NCBI GenBank assembly: GCA_000787465.1
Contig: JSYX01000176.1
Location: 1 to 58,662 of the forward strand
Direction of reading: 5' to 3'
Origin: Thermomucor indicae-seudaticae
Taxonomy: Eukaryota > Mucoromycota > Mucoromycetes > Mucorales > Lichtheimiaceae
DNA length: 58,662 nt
Shown: positions 13,747-25,446 of the stretch, piece by piece
Numbering within the stretch: position 1 is the stretch's first letter
Layout: every line of letters begins with the position of its first letter
Translations under genes and position numbers: made by a program
The notes under the pieces: model-generated
Told to the model about the DNA's origin: nothing
Databases searched by the model: none
Seen by the model: only the letters and a program-made list of their open reading frames with translations

Positions 13747-16700
13747 TCAATACGTTTGTCGACGTCGTCGACTGTCAATTTGAATAGATACAGCATCAAT
13801 CTGTTGTGCACGTTTCCCATACTTGGCTTCACCGACAATGAATCGTACGAGCCTCGTTAGATGCTCCAACTCGCCAATGATTTCTTCAGATGAACTAGCC
13901 ATGGCATACCACGAAAGGTTACGAAATTTGACCCAGCGATCATCTGCCTCCTCGCGGCGGTGACCAAGAACTCGGTTACGCGCTGCGCGCGTTGAAGGCA
14001 TGTAACTGGGCAACGGGATCTTGGACGCCAACGAACTGGAAAGCATATAAAAATGCAACATCATGGAAGCAATCTATGTATCGCGTTCATTGAGTTTCTT
14101 CTCCTTTGTGATATATGAAAATCACCCGTACGTACCATGTCTCGACGCTCCCAGTGATACTCGGCATGACAAACGTCTTGCTTTACGATAGTCGGCATTT
14201 GTTGCAAGGCCATACGAATGCTTCCCAAATGGTCCAAAATGTTTTGCGCAGACGCAATCATTTCTTTGTAAAAGGATTTAGGGAACGGGGCCTTGAGTCG
14301 TGGTTCATGGTCGGTTAGGCTCAGGAGCAAGTTGGTCGTGTTGATAGTCGTTTGAATCTTGTTCTCCTGTTTCAAGGCCTGTTTTATTTCGGTGACCGTC
14401 GGATCTTGATACAGAAAGGTGCCCACGAGGTATCCATAGTATTCGCCGAGGCGACCAAAGATAAACGACATAGTTTTTCGAGTAGCGTGCCTTGCAACAA
14501 ATGGCCATACCATTCTATTTTGGGTTCTTCGATTTAGTTGTTGGCCTTTGTAATCGAAAGGAAAAGAACTTTACGCGTTGAGAATCATGGCGACAACGAT
14601 CCCTATCATGACAGTTACTGCACGGTGCCTAGAAATAAACGTATCAGTCATGTACGCATGGTTGTTACATCCAGGAAAAAACGTTACCATACGGTTGTTG
14701 CAATCGTCGCCCCCGGGCTCGCGTTGGCGTAGCGTGCCAGGGCCACGACGTTGTATGATATTAAGACAACGATGCCAACTTTGTTGTAGGTGCTTCCCAG
14801 ATGAATGTAAAAGAATGGTATAGCTAGATCACGCTTTTTCATTAGTCGACCAGTTTTTCCAGATCGATTCACTCTGTTACCGAGCAAGACGGCAAATATC
14901 GCAAGCACATATGGACTACCGCTGCCCGTCTCCAGCGCAGCCCAACCCACAAGCGCACCAATGACTGTGCCGACGATTCGCCATGCACTGGCATGAACTG
15001 TGCCGCCACTTGTATACGTGTTAGTTGATGTTTATTTCTTTTAGCGTTCTCCCGACCTACCTTGTTGGATTCATAATAGCAATAACCTAAACCAAAGTGA
15101 GTTTTCGTTGTCAAGATGTTATCGAGAATACAGAAACTCACTGTAATGGATGCCCACTGGCCCTTTTCACGGTTGAACCAGGCTGCAGTAGAGGGTATAA
15201 AAGCCCACACGCACAGGACAAACACGGCCACCGCCGTTTTCAACGCAAACTTGAACTCGTACTTTTTAAAGAACTGTAACTGATACCAAAGTCCATAGCG
15301 TACACGCAGCAGTAGAGGAGGCTTGTCATGTTCTACGTCTTGGTCTGGAGGAGAGGACGCTTCTCGTCGTAGCGAAGAGAGCTCCTTTTCAAGATGAAGC
15401 AAGGTCGCAGACGGACGCCGCAAGTCTTGTTGCTGCTGCGATCCACGGCGTGTCGAGCCTTTGAATTTACGATATTCCTCTTCTAGATTGGGATTCTCTT
15501 CTTTTGGCATATACTGTGCAAGGACCGCTAATAGAGAATGAGGGCTCCTGCACACTTTTCTCTTTTTCCCTTTTTTTTTACGTACCATGCGAGTAACCAC
15601 CCTTATCCCGTACGTTTTGATGATTATTCCAAGTGACCCATTTCCGAAGCGTGCTCAGAGTCAACAGGCGCGGCATATAAACGTGTCGTCGTTTCTTCCT
15701 CTGAAGATCGGCCGTATGCCGAGCCAAAGTCTCGAGCTCCTTGGCGACCTCGCGCAGAGTAAAGATGAAAAAGAAGACGAGGAAGAGCTCTTCACGGATT
15801 TTTAGGTCTAACCCGTCTTGTCTTGTCAGATGGTTCACGCGTTCTTGTTCAGCGGCATCGAACCTGTGCAAAGATTCATGCATTTTGCGCGCAGATTCGT
15901 ACGGGTCCGACCTTGCCTGGTTCTGATCGCGTTTGCGTTTGAACAACAACACCAGCTGCTGAAACCAGCTTAACCAGCTGTCGTTCTGCACGTCCAGTAG
16001 CTGGTGAAGGATGCTGGTGCGCACGCACTCGAGCACCGTGGCGCATTCATGCGATAGTTGCGTCAGTGGGTCGCGCAAGCCCTCAAGATAGGCCACCAAA
16101 AGCCGCTCGTCCTGAATGTCTTGCTTCTTCCTGGGTCTTTGCGGTGGTTTGGGTTTCGGTGTTGATAGTCTGGGCATAGCCAAGAACTGCCTTAGCGAAT
16201 GCTGCTGCTTCTCGGCTGAACTTTTCCCTGCCGCTTCTTCCACTCGCTCTTCTCCTTTCTCCTCCTCCTCCTCCTCTTCTTCTTGTACACTGGTAGTAGT
16301 ACTACTACTAGTACTAACACCAGCACCGTTATTATTTCTCCGTAGCGACGCTAGCGCATTATGAAACAATTCCCGCTCGCTGCGTAGGGACCCACTCAAC
16401 GCGCTCAAGTGCCTTGTGAGGCGTTCGAGCGACTTGCGAAAGGGTCCCAGCTCTTGGGGTCGTATCCAGCTATACGAGACTTCGTATTTCGCTTCCCTGT
16501 AGGCCGTCCGGACTTTGACGATAGCCTGGCGCATCTTGCCGGCCGCCGCATTGACTTTTTCTTCCGACACCAACATGTCTTCGAGAAAGAACAGTCGTGC
16601 TACAAGCTGAAGCATCTCTTGTTGGCTGTCCAGCGTCTCGCGCACGGCGCGCCCGAGGCTATCCACGGCTGTTTCGGGCCAGACAAGCAGGTTGACGATG

Positions 16701-17332
16701 AGCGAAATAAAACAACCGATAAGTAGGGGTGCGCCGTACTGGACCGGTATCAGAAACGGGTGCCATGCAGAGTCCTCTGGTACCGTCAAACCAAAAATTT
16801 GGATGACCATAAAGTGGAGCGAAAAGAAGAAGAATTTGGGCATCCACTGGCGCAGCATTTGAGCAAACAAGATGCCGAAAAATAGGAAAACGGCGTTGGA
16901 TACAATCGTGTTGGGCACAGCAATGGCAGCCAGTGCCCACCCGATACCGAGCATGACGCCACCCAACGCCATCAGTGTTGTGTCAAACTGCGCCCCCATC
17001 GTACGCCCCGGATGGCTGAACAGCATTCCGGTCGTGGTCAGAAATGGCGCACTTCCTAACGCATGTGCCACAGGAAGAATCAGTGTGAACAACGTCGACA
17101 GAAAGAATGCCAGAGTACACTTGAGAACGCGACGCACGATGCGACGAGGGAACTTTCGATTCATATACGCCTTCCAACGCTCAGTCCTTGATGGCTGTGG
17201 CTGCGGTTGCTCTGCTTGCACGTTGCTGCGTAACCATGCTTCAACATGGCGGTTGTCTCTTGCGGCATGCCTGCTCTCGTCCGTAAAGCTCGAAGGAGCC
17301 CTTGGGAATTGATCGGTTGGACCTATGTTCAT
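13747..17332 (-). CDS. FUSC/aromatic-acid-exporter-like membrane transporter (Bre4-type)
   Basis: Large multi-pass membrane protein of the fungal family that combines an N-terminal 6-TM transporter-like module, a Bre4/DUF2421-type region and a FUSC-like module. The first exon starts at 17332 (MNIGPTDQFPRAPSS) and carries hydrophobic helices (LAFFLSTLFTLILPVAHAL, ALGGVMLGIGWALAAIAV, APLLIGCFISLIVNLLVW). A long charged cytosolic part follows, with poly-Glu and Ser/Thr runs and PKPKPPQRPRKKQ. A second TM set comes from exons between 15600 and 14680 (FALKTAVAVFVLCVWAFIPS, IVGTVIGALVGWAALETGSG). C-terminal helical exons lie at 14513-13747. The substrate is unknown; brefeldin A sensitivity in fission yeast is the basis of the family name. 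Exon joins in 14,500-14,900 are approximate. Confidence 0.8.
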
Positions 17333-17628
17333 ATCGAAATACCTGGTAGCTTATTATTACGCGGTACACGCATTATTCATGACCTTAGCAATGTACCCTG
17401 TTCGGCGCTCACTCGATGCACGGATGCTGCCCTGCGGAGATCCGCTCATAATCACATCACAGCCGGTATACCGTTCAACAATGAAGCAACAAGGAAAGGT
17501 TACAACAGAGACGCATTACCCTCTTCTTACGGAAGAGAAAGAGTGCCCGAGACAACCCAAATTTGGGCGCGATCGACTAAGAATATTTCCCGAGCAATGT
17601 GTCGTATTGTTTATTTGAAACTGGTAAA

Positions 17629-19403
17629 TTAGGCATAATATTGCAGCGACATCTTCTTCTTGGCTTGTACTTCTTGGATGGCATCCATGAAATCTTCGTG
17701 TGAAATTTCGACTGCGCCTCTTCGTAATGCCAGCATACCACCTTGAGGAGTCCCAACGTCCGTCAGCACACGCCTATTTTAAAAACTGATCTTGCCATCA
17801 CTTACTTTCTACACAAACAGCTTTACACTGTGCGCCGTTAAATTCGTCACAGCAGCGTGATAACTCTTCAAAGTTCACATCTTTGCTAACATTCATCTTT
17901 CGAGAGTGGATCTGCAGGATTCTGGCCCGTGCTTCCTCATTCGGCAGAGGGAATTCTATCTTACGATCCAGACGACCTGACCGAAGCAATGCAGGATCCA
18001 AAATATCGATACGGTTTGTTGCTGCAATGACTTTGATACGGTCGTCAGACGAGAAACCGTCCAGTTGATTTAAAAGCTCAAGCATGGTTCGCTGAACTTC
18101 ACGATCACCAGATTTTTCAGAGTCGAAACGCTTTGTACCGATGGCATCCAATTCGTCAATGAAGATAATTGCAGGTGCTTTTTCTTTTGCCAAGTTGAAA
18201 GCATCGCGCACAAGCTTCGCACCATCACCAATAAACATCTTTGCGGCATACCCAATCAATACCAACTTTTCACTATAACGCGGAAATACTGTATAGATGT
18301 TACCTGCACTAACTGGGGACCGGCGAGTTTCAGATATGTAGAGTTTGTCTGGGCAGCACATGCTCTGGCTAAAAGGGTTTTGCCGGTACCGGGAGGTCCG
18401 TACATCAAGACACCTTTAGGTGGCCGAATGCCGATGTTCTTGAATCGGTCAGCATGAGTCATTGGAAGGACTACGGCCTCCACCAGTTCTTCAATCTGCT
18501 TATCCAGACCACCAATGTCGTTGTAGTCCTCGGTTGGTTTCTCATCTACTTCCATGGCTTTTACACGGGAGTCGTATCTAGCATCGGTGCATCATGAGGC
18601 TCACTCTCCGAAAGCCGGTTTCTTCCACACGACTTACTCTGGAGGTAATGTGTCCAAAATCAAGAAGCTGTCCTTATTTACACCGATGATGTCGCCAGGT
18701 TTTAACGTTTCGGGATCGACGAGACCGATCAGTGGAAGGAAAACGGTCTTTTTTGCAAGCAAAGAAGCGTTAGACGCTGCTATGGCCCACACCGTCCCGT
18801 AAAGTGAAATACCTGACGTGTCGAAGTTTTGATTACTGCACATTTTCCTTTACGCCGGGAGTCCAAATCCACGTTTGCACCCTCTTCCTCTTCTTCCTCT
18901 GGATCAATATCAAGGAGCTATAACCGGAATCGCAATCATGGCGAATCAGCGTATATGTACGAGTACAGTGCGACAAGATGCCAAAGGTTATACCTCAACA
19001 ACATTGCCGACTAAGTATGGTAATTGCTTGTTGACTTTAATTTTCTCCTTGTTGTCTTTGATTTGTTGCCGCATCGTCGACTGTTCATGTTCCAGACGCT
19101 GAACTTCGCTTTCCATGACCTATAAGAAGCATTTTGTCAGACATTGTTATGCAAGTCGTGCTATCCCTATCGTATAAATGGTGCTGGCAAAATAGTTCCT
19201 TCTGGTGCCGATCGGGGACAGCCATGTCGTGCGCATTGTCGGTAAACCGTGCAAGGTTTAGAGACACACTTTACCTTGATATCGTTCTCCAAGAGTCTAG
19301 TTCTGTTGTTTATTTCTTCAGCAGACAAGCGAAGGATCTCTTGCTCGAGTTCGTCATCTCCTTCCCACAGGGATTTGTCTTCGAGGGAGGTCATTTTTTT
19401 CAA
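17629..19403 (-). CDS. RPT5: 26S proteasome regulatory ATPase subunit Rpt5 (6A)
   Basis: One of six AAA+ ATPases of the 19S base that unfold substrates and open the 20S gate. In order: an N-terminal coiled coil ([20 protein letters not shown], ...[10 protein letters not shown]), the OB-fold segment ([20 protein letters not shown]), then the AAA module with [18 protein letters not shown] (Walker A), [20 protein letters not shown] (Walker B), [20 protein letters not shown] (sensor/Arg finger region) and the C-terminal HbYX-type tail QYYA that docks into the 20S ring. The start at 19403 has a second in-frame ATG at 19394 that fits the family better. Exons are separated by short introns; ...GPQLVQ joins [10 protein letters not shown] across one. 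It is divergent from eIF3f, with 167 bp between start codons. Confidence 0.96.
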
Positions 19404-19570
19404 TGGTATAAAGTTATTCTCTACAAACGCGTATCCAAATTACGCAAGCAGCAAGCATGTCGGTTTTCGGAGCATGAATAGGAACGGACTGCTTTTTTTT
19501 CAAAGCGGGCAAAAAAGTTATTTTTTCTCGCTGGTCAAGGAGACAGATAGCACGAATATATGTATACGCA
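19404..19570. promoter_or_regulatory. Compact bidirectional promoter between RPT5 and eIF3f
   Basis: Only 167 bp lie between the start codons of the proteasome subunit gene (minus) and the eIF3f gene (plus). Both promoters and 5' leaders must sit here or overlap coding sequence. No canonical PACE-like proteasome element was clearly recognised. Confidence 0.45.
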
Positions 19571-20651
19571 ATGGCCAGCGGGAAATTAGACGTACTTCAC
19601 GTTTCGGTCGGCAGCTCCTCGACGGTACCTCATCAACGGCCGTTTACTTGCACCGTCAGCCCCGTTGTTCTCTTTTCAGTATTGGATCACTACCTCCGCC
19701 GCGAAGAAAACCAGAATAAAGCTGTCGGCGCGCTGCTGGGTACCCGTAGTCCAGATGGCACCGAAGTAGAAATCCGGAACGCATTTAGCTTGATTTATAC
19801 CGAAGAAGACTCGGAAGGTCACTTGGACAAAGAACATTATGCTAGCATGCACGAGTTGCATCAGCGAGTCAACCCCGAAGAATCGATCCTTGGTTGGTAT
19901 GCAGTAGGACCTCAACTCACACCGGCCAGCACACCCCTCCAGTCCCTTTTTGCTCAAGATACGGCCCCGTTTCGACCTATCCACGTAACGTTTGACACAG
20001 ACATGCTGCTAAAGAGTGACGATATGGGCATGCGAGCGTACACTAGGTAATAAGGAGATATGATCCAAAGAAAAGAATTGAAAGCAAATTGACACTTGTT
20101 TGTCAGTGCGGTTGTTGGATTCTCTACAAAGCCAGGAGATTGCATGTTCCTTCCTGTACCATGTGATATCAAGTATCTTGATGCTGAACGGAGCGGATGT
20201 AAGTTCAGAGAATATGGAGATGAACGAACATCAGATCTTACTTGGGGAGATGATTACAGTGGATATGCTAGCATCTGCCAAGTCGTCCGAGAACCGTACG
20301 GCATCTTTGCTGTCTGATATGGACCATCTTGAGGTTGCCATTGTAAAGCTGCAAGAAATGCTGGAAAGGATCAGCAAATACGTCGATAGTGTAGTGGTAT
20401 GTTATTATAATGGTAGACTGTGCGTGCATGCGCTTATAATGGCTTTACAGGCAGGAACCGAGAAACCCAACAATGCGATTGGCCGGTATATTATGGACAC
20501 TGTATCGATTGTACCCAAGGTGGACAGTGCATCATTTGAAAAGATGTTCAACTCGCATCTACAAGATCTCCTTATGGTTGTTTACCTTGCCAACATGACG
20601 CGTACGCAACTTTCAGTTGCCGAGCGACTGAATCTTTTGGTATCCAACTAA
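19571..20651 (+). CDS. Translation initiation factor eIF3 subunit F
   Basis: MPN-domain subunit of eIF3, acting in 40S recruitment of mRNA. From ATG 19571: MASGKLDVLHVSVG..., then the MPN fold with FSVLDHYLRREENQNKAVGA, LLGTRSPDGTEVEIRNAFSL, RVNPEESILGWYAVGPQL and IHVTFDTDMLLKSDD; as in other eIF3f proteins the JAMM zinc ligands are not all present, so no protease activity is expected. The C-terminal half (NAIGRYIMDTVSIVPKVDSA, FNSHLQDLLMVVYLANMTRT) matches the eIF3f helical tail. Three introns: after ...MRAYT, 20199-20259 (joins ...DAERSG to LDMLASAKSS) and one after ...KYVDSVV. The stop is at 20651. Confidence 0.94.
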
Positions 20652-21248
20652 ATGTCAAACCTTTAATGATCATACCGTGAAGTTGTATAAAAGAAAAGTT
20701 TTGCTGGTTACTCTTTTTGTCATTTTATTTCCAAACGCATAATACATGAGACTGTTTGAATGTGCAAGGGTGTAAAGTTAATGCATGAACATGTCGAGAT
20801 CTATTAGAGTGTTCTTAAAGGTGCGATTATTACTAAATATGGTGAATCTTCAATCTGCCCAGACGCTTATTGTTTGTGTGATCGGTGCGTTTGGGTATAC
20901 AAAAGGGGTTCTTTTTGCGGTTTGCTGACATGCAATGCTAATGTTTATGTTTATCGAAAAAAGTCATTATGTGAAAATGTTTGTTGAACAATCTGCTGTG
21001 CGCATAACTCGCAGTGAAGTATGTTCAAAAAATGCGGGGGAATTTGGGAAGGATGCGATTCCAGGCAATCATTTAACAAAAAAGTCTTGCGCAGAACGGA
21101 TCTTAAGTGCTCTTCTCTCTCTCTCCGTCTTCTTTTTAACCTCGTTGCTGATACTTTACTTTGTGTGATCCTCATACGTTAATAAATACTGATACAGAAA
21201 AATATCCGCCAAACGACCTTTGCGTTTTCGTTCAGCATTCAAACGCAA
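20652..21248. other. Intergenic between eIF3f and the PUF gene, no gene seen
   Basis: About 600 bp holding the eIF3f 3' UTR and the promoter of the downstream PUF gene. Open frames at 20935-21168 (plus) and 20951-21383 (minus) overlap and lack motifs. A pyrimidine-rich stretch (CTCTCTCTCTCCG) lies at 21114-21128. Confidence 0.4.
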
Positions 21249-23311
21249 ATGATCACTTCCACCAACAGCGGCAGGACCAAACAAAACAGGCGTGTGTTTG
21301 ATACACCTTTTGATGCGCCCTCCTTGTTCTCCAGCGCTGCGGATCCACCGACATCGTTTCCTGAATCTCTTGTTTTTGGCCATCGTTTATCCGATGATGG
21401 CAGCTTTTGGAGTCACAATTTCAGCGACTCGGCTACTGAATCCACGCCTGACGATGATTTTGATAATAATCCCTATGCATTGTTCCGTACCAACCCAGTG
21501 AGTTCTCTTTCTTTCTATACCGTTAAATAAATGATCTGACTCTCTGTCTATCTCTTTTGCAGGCAAGTAAGCTGATTGAACAATTGCCGGTCCCTGAACT
21601 GCGCCGTCGTCTGGAAGATGCGGTGGACAAAGTTCAACGATACGCTCAGCATATTCAGGCTCAAAGCGCTGAATTAGAACGGAAGCGTCAGGTCATTGTA
21701 CAACTCCAGAACAGCGCAAAGGTCGAGGAGGAAGAGCTGGCCACGTTGCGCAAGCAGAATCAAGAATGGGAATCAAAGCATCAAAAGCTGCTCCAGGAAG
21801 TCGAGACCCAACGCGTTCAGAGCGAATTGAGAGAGCGCGAGATTCAACGTTTACGGTATGAACTGTCGCTTTATGGCGCGGATTCCCTGACGTCCGACAC
21901 CAGGAATCTATACGATTATTATTCTGAGCAATATCGCTATGTCGGCTATATCGATGAGGTAAACCAGAAACCACAACATGATTGTCTTGTTTGCAATGGG
22001 TTATTTGACATTTGGAAGGCAAACATGTTTACTGCTGAAAGGACGCACCACATGACTGCAGCGGATTATCGACGAATGCTAGACAAGCAGAGCAACACGG
22101 ATTGGGAGGCAAGTTTATTCAGTTCCAGTTTTTTTTAATGGGTGGGAGATTAACCGATGGAGTGAAGGCTTTTGTAAAGAGAGTCATTCACGAGACGGAT
22201 CAGCAAGCGTCGATATTTCTTCAGCAAATGGTCAAGAATGCCACATCTGAACAAAAGGAAGCAATATTTCAAGTTATTCTCAAGCATAGCTATGCGCTCA
22301 TGGTGAATCGGTTTGGCAATTTTCTTGTTCAGCGTCTATTTGAGAATGGAACTTGGGAGCAAATAGAGAAACTTGCACAATCCATGCAAGGTCGTATCTT
22401 GGCATTATCGCGCGAACCTTTTGGATGCCATGTTGTACAAAAGGTATGCCTTTTTCTTTAGCTTTGTCACACAATAGTTGCCTTATCCCCAAAAATTCAG
22501 GCATTCGATTACGTCAGTGAAGCGATCAAATTCGGATTTGTGCAGGAACTCCTTGAATCGATTCCGAAAACACTCACGCATCGATACGCCTGTCATGTAT
22601 GGCAAAAGCTATTCGAGACACGCTGGTCTACGCGCCCGGGTATCATGGAACATGTGCATCGAAAGCTCAAGGGCCAATGGTCACAAATAGCACTCGATGA
22701 AACTGGAAGTCTCGTCATTCAAAACATTTTTGAAAACTTGCCAGAGCCGGAAAAGGTAAATTGCCACTTTATTTCGCCAGAATTTTCATGTAACTCTGTG
22801 TTATTCTGGTCAGAGACCGGTGATAGAAGAAGTGCTAAGTCAAATGACAGCGATTGCCAAGGGTCAGTGGGGAAACTGGGTTGTCCAACATGTCATGGAA
22901 CATGGCGAGCAAGAAAAAGACCGTGAGCGTGCGTTTGATGGTGTTTTAGAAGACGCTGTACAACTGAGCATGGACCAGTACGCAAGCAAAGTGGTTGAAA
23001 AGGCATTGCGTATTGGAGGAGAGACGTTTCTTGCCAAATTTATTGACCGTATCTCGACATTGCGTTGTTCCCACCGGCCCCGTGTTGCGTTGATTGATAT
23101 TGCATCTGACCAGTATGGCAATTATGTTGTGCAATGGCTGATGAACAATGCCAGCGATACACAGAAACTCACGATCAGTCGGCTGATCAAACGCCACATG
23201 GTTTCTCTTCGCGGGTCAAAGTATGGTCAACGTGTCGCGGCCCTCGTAGAAAAAAACCTCAAGAATCATCAAATCACTACCTATCCTTCGTCTTCTTCTT
23301 CTTATCAGTAA
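21249..23311 (+). CDS. PUF (Pumilio) family RNA-binding protein with N-terminal coiled coil
   Basis: Post-transcriptional regulator expected to bind mRNA 3' UTRs through Pumilio helical repeats. The first exon (MITSTNSGRTKQNRRVFDTP...) is Ser/Asp-rich. The second carries a long coiled coil (RLEDAVDKVQRYAQHIQAQS, LERKRQVIVQLQNSAKVEEE, ELREREIQRLRYELSL). The third to fifth exons carry about eight PUF repeats with typical N-x-x-V-Q cores: NRFGNFLVQRLFE, PFGCHVVQK, GSLVIQNIFE, GNWVVQHVMEHG, QYASKVVEKAL, QYGNYVVQWLMNNA and KYGQRVAALVEK. The coiled coil plus PUF layout recalls Puf1/Puf2-like fungal proteins, but I do not assign an orthologue. A 60-nt stop-free segment at 21959-22018 looks like an optional intron. 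The C-terminus is Ser-rich. Confidence 0.9.
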
Positions 23312-24323
23312 CTTATGTACCCGCTTTCTCTCTGTTTCTCGAGTTTCTGACAACAAATACCGTATATGGGAATCCTTGTACTATTGTTCTATAAAGATCG
23401 TCCACGATCCTAAAGTAAACTCATGTGGGTCGGATATTATATCCAGGAATTTAGAGCTTGATTACTGGTTCATGCAACAAGAATGGATAAGTCTTGATAA
23501 AGTTCCAAGTACCTCGACAACAATGCGTTGCGTCTTTACTGTTTACTTTTGCACACACATACAATGAAATCGCTCTCCTGGATCTTGCAACTATTTCCAT
23601 GACCCAATGTCATCCGGAATGGCATGTGTAAGCACATTTGCCGTTGGGCATGGCCCAGCATTTCCGGATAAACAGTTCCGAGAAAAATTCTTGGAAGGAT
23701 AAACCTCTCATGTGAATTGGATTTATGCATATTCCTCTTCGTCTCTTACTCTATTGGTGGTCTATTATTATTACAAGGGCAGTTATGGGGTCAATTACTC
23801 CAAAAAGGGAAAGCAGTGGCAAGACAGACAAAGGTACGGTAACATGCAGGATACAAGGAAGAAATGATACTGTCTGATTCTTTATTCACTTGACACTTTG
23901 TGTGGGTTGTTGGCTTGACGATATTCTCTTCGGGGAAACATGTAACAGACCCCATTCCCAGGCTATAGGTTTGGGATGCACGATGACCTGGTTTCCATGC
24001 TGAGTATAGTTGCAGTACGACTTTGCGAAATATACTGCTTACCCGAGTGATGGTGTCATATACCAAATATTGCAAGTGGCAACAATGCAAAGAGATATGC
24101 ACGGGCCACTCCATACCCCAAAGAAACAATTGTTTCATACTGAGTCCGATGATCTAAGAATGCATGAATTGCAATAAAAAGCTTCCTTGATGTTCTTGAC
24201 ATCCTTCCAGTATAAGGTTTGGTACCTGACTTCTGCCCACCTGATTTATCATGATTCGCATAAAATGGCGGATTTTGGTTTCCATCTCCGCCTTCCCCAC
24301 ATCTTTCTTTACTTCCTCACAAA
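23312..24323. other. 1-kb intergenic region, no gene seen
   Basis: Between the PUF stop and the bHLH start. The longest frame (minus 23791-24138) has no ATG context, motif or splice-supported extension, and I do not call it. The region likely contains the regulatory sequence of the bHLH gene. Confidence 0.4.
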
Positions 24324-25175
24324 ATGTCGCAGCAACCATCCAAACTTCGGAATCCAACTGCTTATCATTTGATGATGTCGTCTACTACGGACCATCAACA
24401 ACAATTGATTAATCCAGCAGTACTAGATGAATATTCTCCACTGCATGAATTTGACGATCTGAATTATGGCAGACATCAGCAGCAGCCATCTCTTGTTTTA
24501 TCCCATCATAAAATGGCAACAATCAACGAGTACGGATTTGGAGGAGAAGAATCACCATCGGAAGGATATGATACCACCACGGAGTCTTCCCCACCACCCA
24601 ATAATACGGATTATTCCATGGCCTTCTTCAGTGGCCAGTTTCCAATGTCTGCACCGGCCGAACTTGGTTTTTATGCAGGTCATCATCACATGAACCCGTG
24701 GACTCTACAAGCATCCCCACCAGGAAGTCTGGAAGATGAATATACTTTGCAAATGAAGTAAGTTACACACACACTCATTCAGACAATGACGTATCTCTGT
24801 CTCACATGTACATTGTAATAAAGCCTTCAGGCCATGATGGAAAAACGACGACGACGAAGAGAATCACATAATGCCGGTAATCTTTGCTTGCAGATTTCTG
24901 TTTGGGGATGATGCATAATTACGTATTTTGCAACAGTCGAACGTCGACGACGAGAAAACATCAACGAACGAATCCAAGAACTTGGTCAGTTGTTACCTGA
25001 ACAGATGCTTGAAGACGGTACAGGAAACAAACTCAACAAGGGCGCCATTCTACGCAAATCAGTAGATCATATTCGACTTTTGCAACAAGACGTCACAATG
25101 TATCAAAACCGTATCAGAGAACTCGAAGAAACATTGGCTAAAATTCTACAGGAGCAGAAATTCCATCAGCAGTAA
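24324..25175 (+). CDS. bHLH transcription factor (E-box binding type)
   Basis: DNA-binding regulator of unknown target. Exon 1 (24324-~24758) encodes a low-complexity N-terminus rich in Gln, His, Ser and Pro, a likely activation region. A small exon (~24825-24876) and the last exon (~24938-25175) build the b[38 protein letters not shown], a loop ([11 protein letters not shown]) and helix 2 [15 protein letters not shown], continuing into a leucine-zipper-like helix ([20 protein letters not shown]). The basic region has the H-x-x-x-E-R-x-R pattern expected for CACGTG/CANNTG recognition, close to MiT/TFE, USF or SREBP-type factors. The first intron must end at the AATAAAG acceptor (not the next CAG) to avoid a stop, giving ...[12 protein letters not shown]. 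Confidence 0.88.
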
Positions 25176-25446
25176 AATTCCTCGCAGTGCACACTACATT
25201 TTTTGTTTTCCTTGAGATGTATACATATCTATCCCCTTATGGCTTTAATCCCTTCTTCTGTATCATAACACAGTAAAACCCTCTCCACACAACTGGGATC
25301 GGACTTTACTGCTCGCCTAAAAAGGAATCCGTGAATTTTGCTGACTGGCCGACATCACTGAACCCCGCATTTTTGTTGCTGATTGAAAAGATATTCCCAA
25401 TCTTTCTTTTTCGCTTTTGTTTCTTCTCCCTTCTCCTTCTCTATCG
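25176..25446. promoter_or_regulatory. Promoter of the carnitine acetyltransferase gene
   Basis: Short tandem gap between the bHLH stop and the next start. It ends in a strongly pyrimidine-rich tract (25395-25440, TCTTTTTCGCTTTTGTTTC...) just upstream of ATG 25447, typical of fungal core promoters or leaders. Confidence 0.35.

Noticed and set aside
23791..24138. 115-codon minus-strand frame between PUF and bHLH genes
   Set aside because: No motif, no splice extension and no supportive context.
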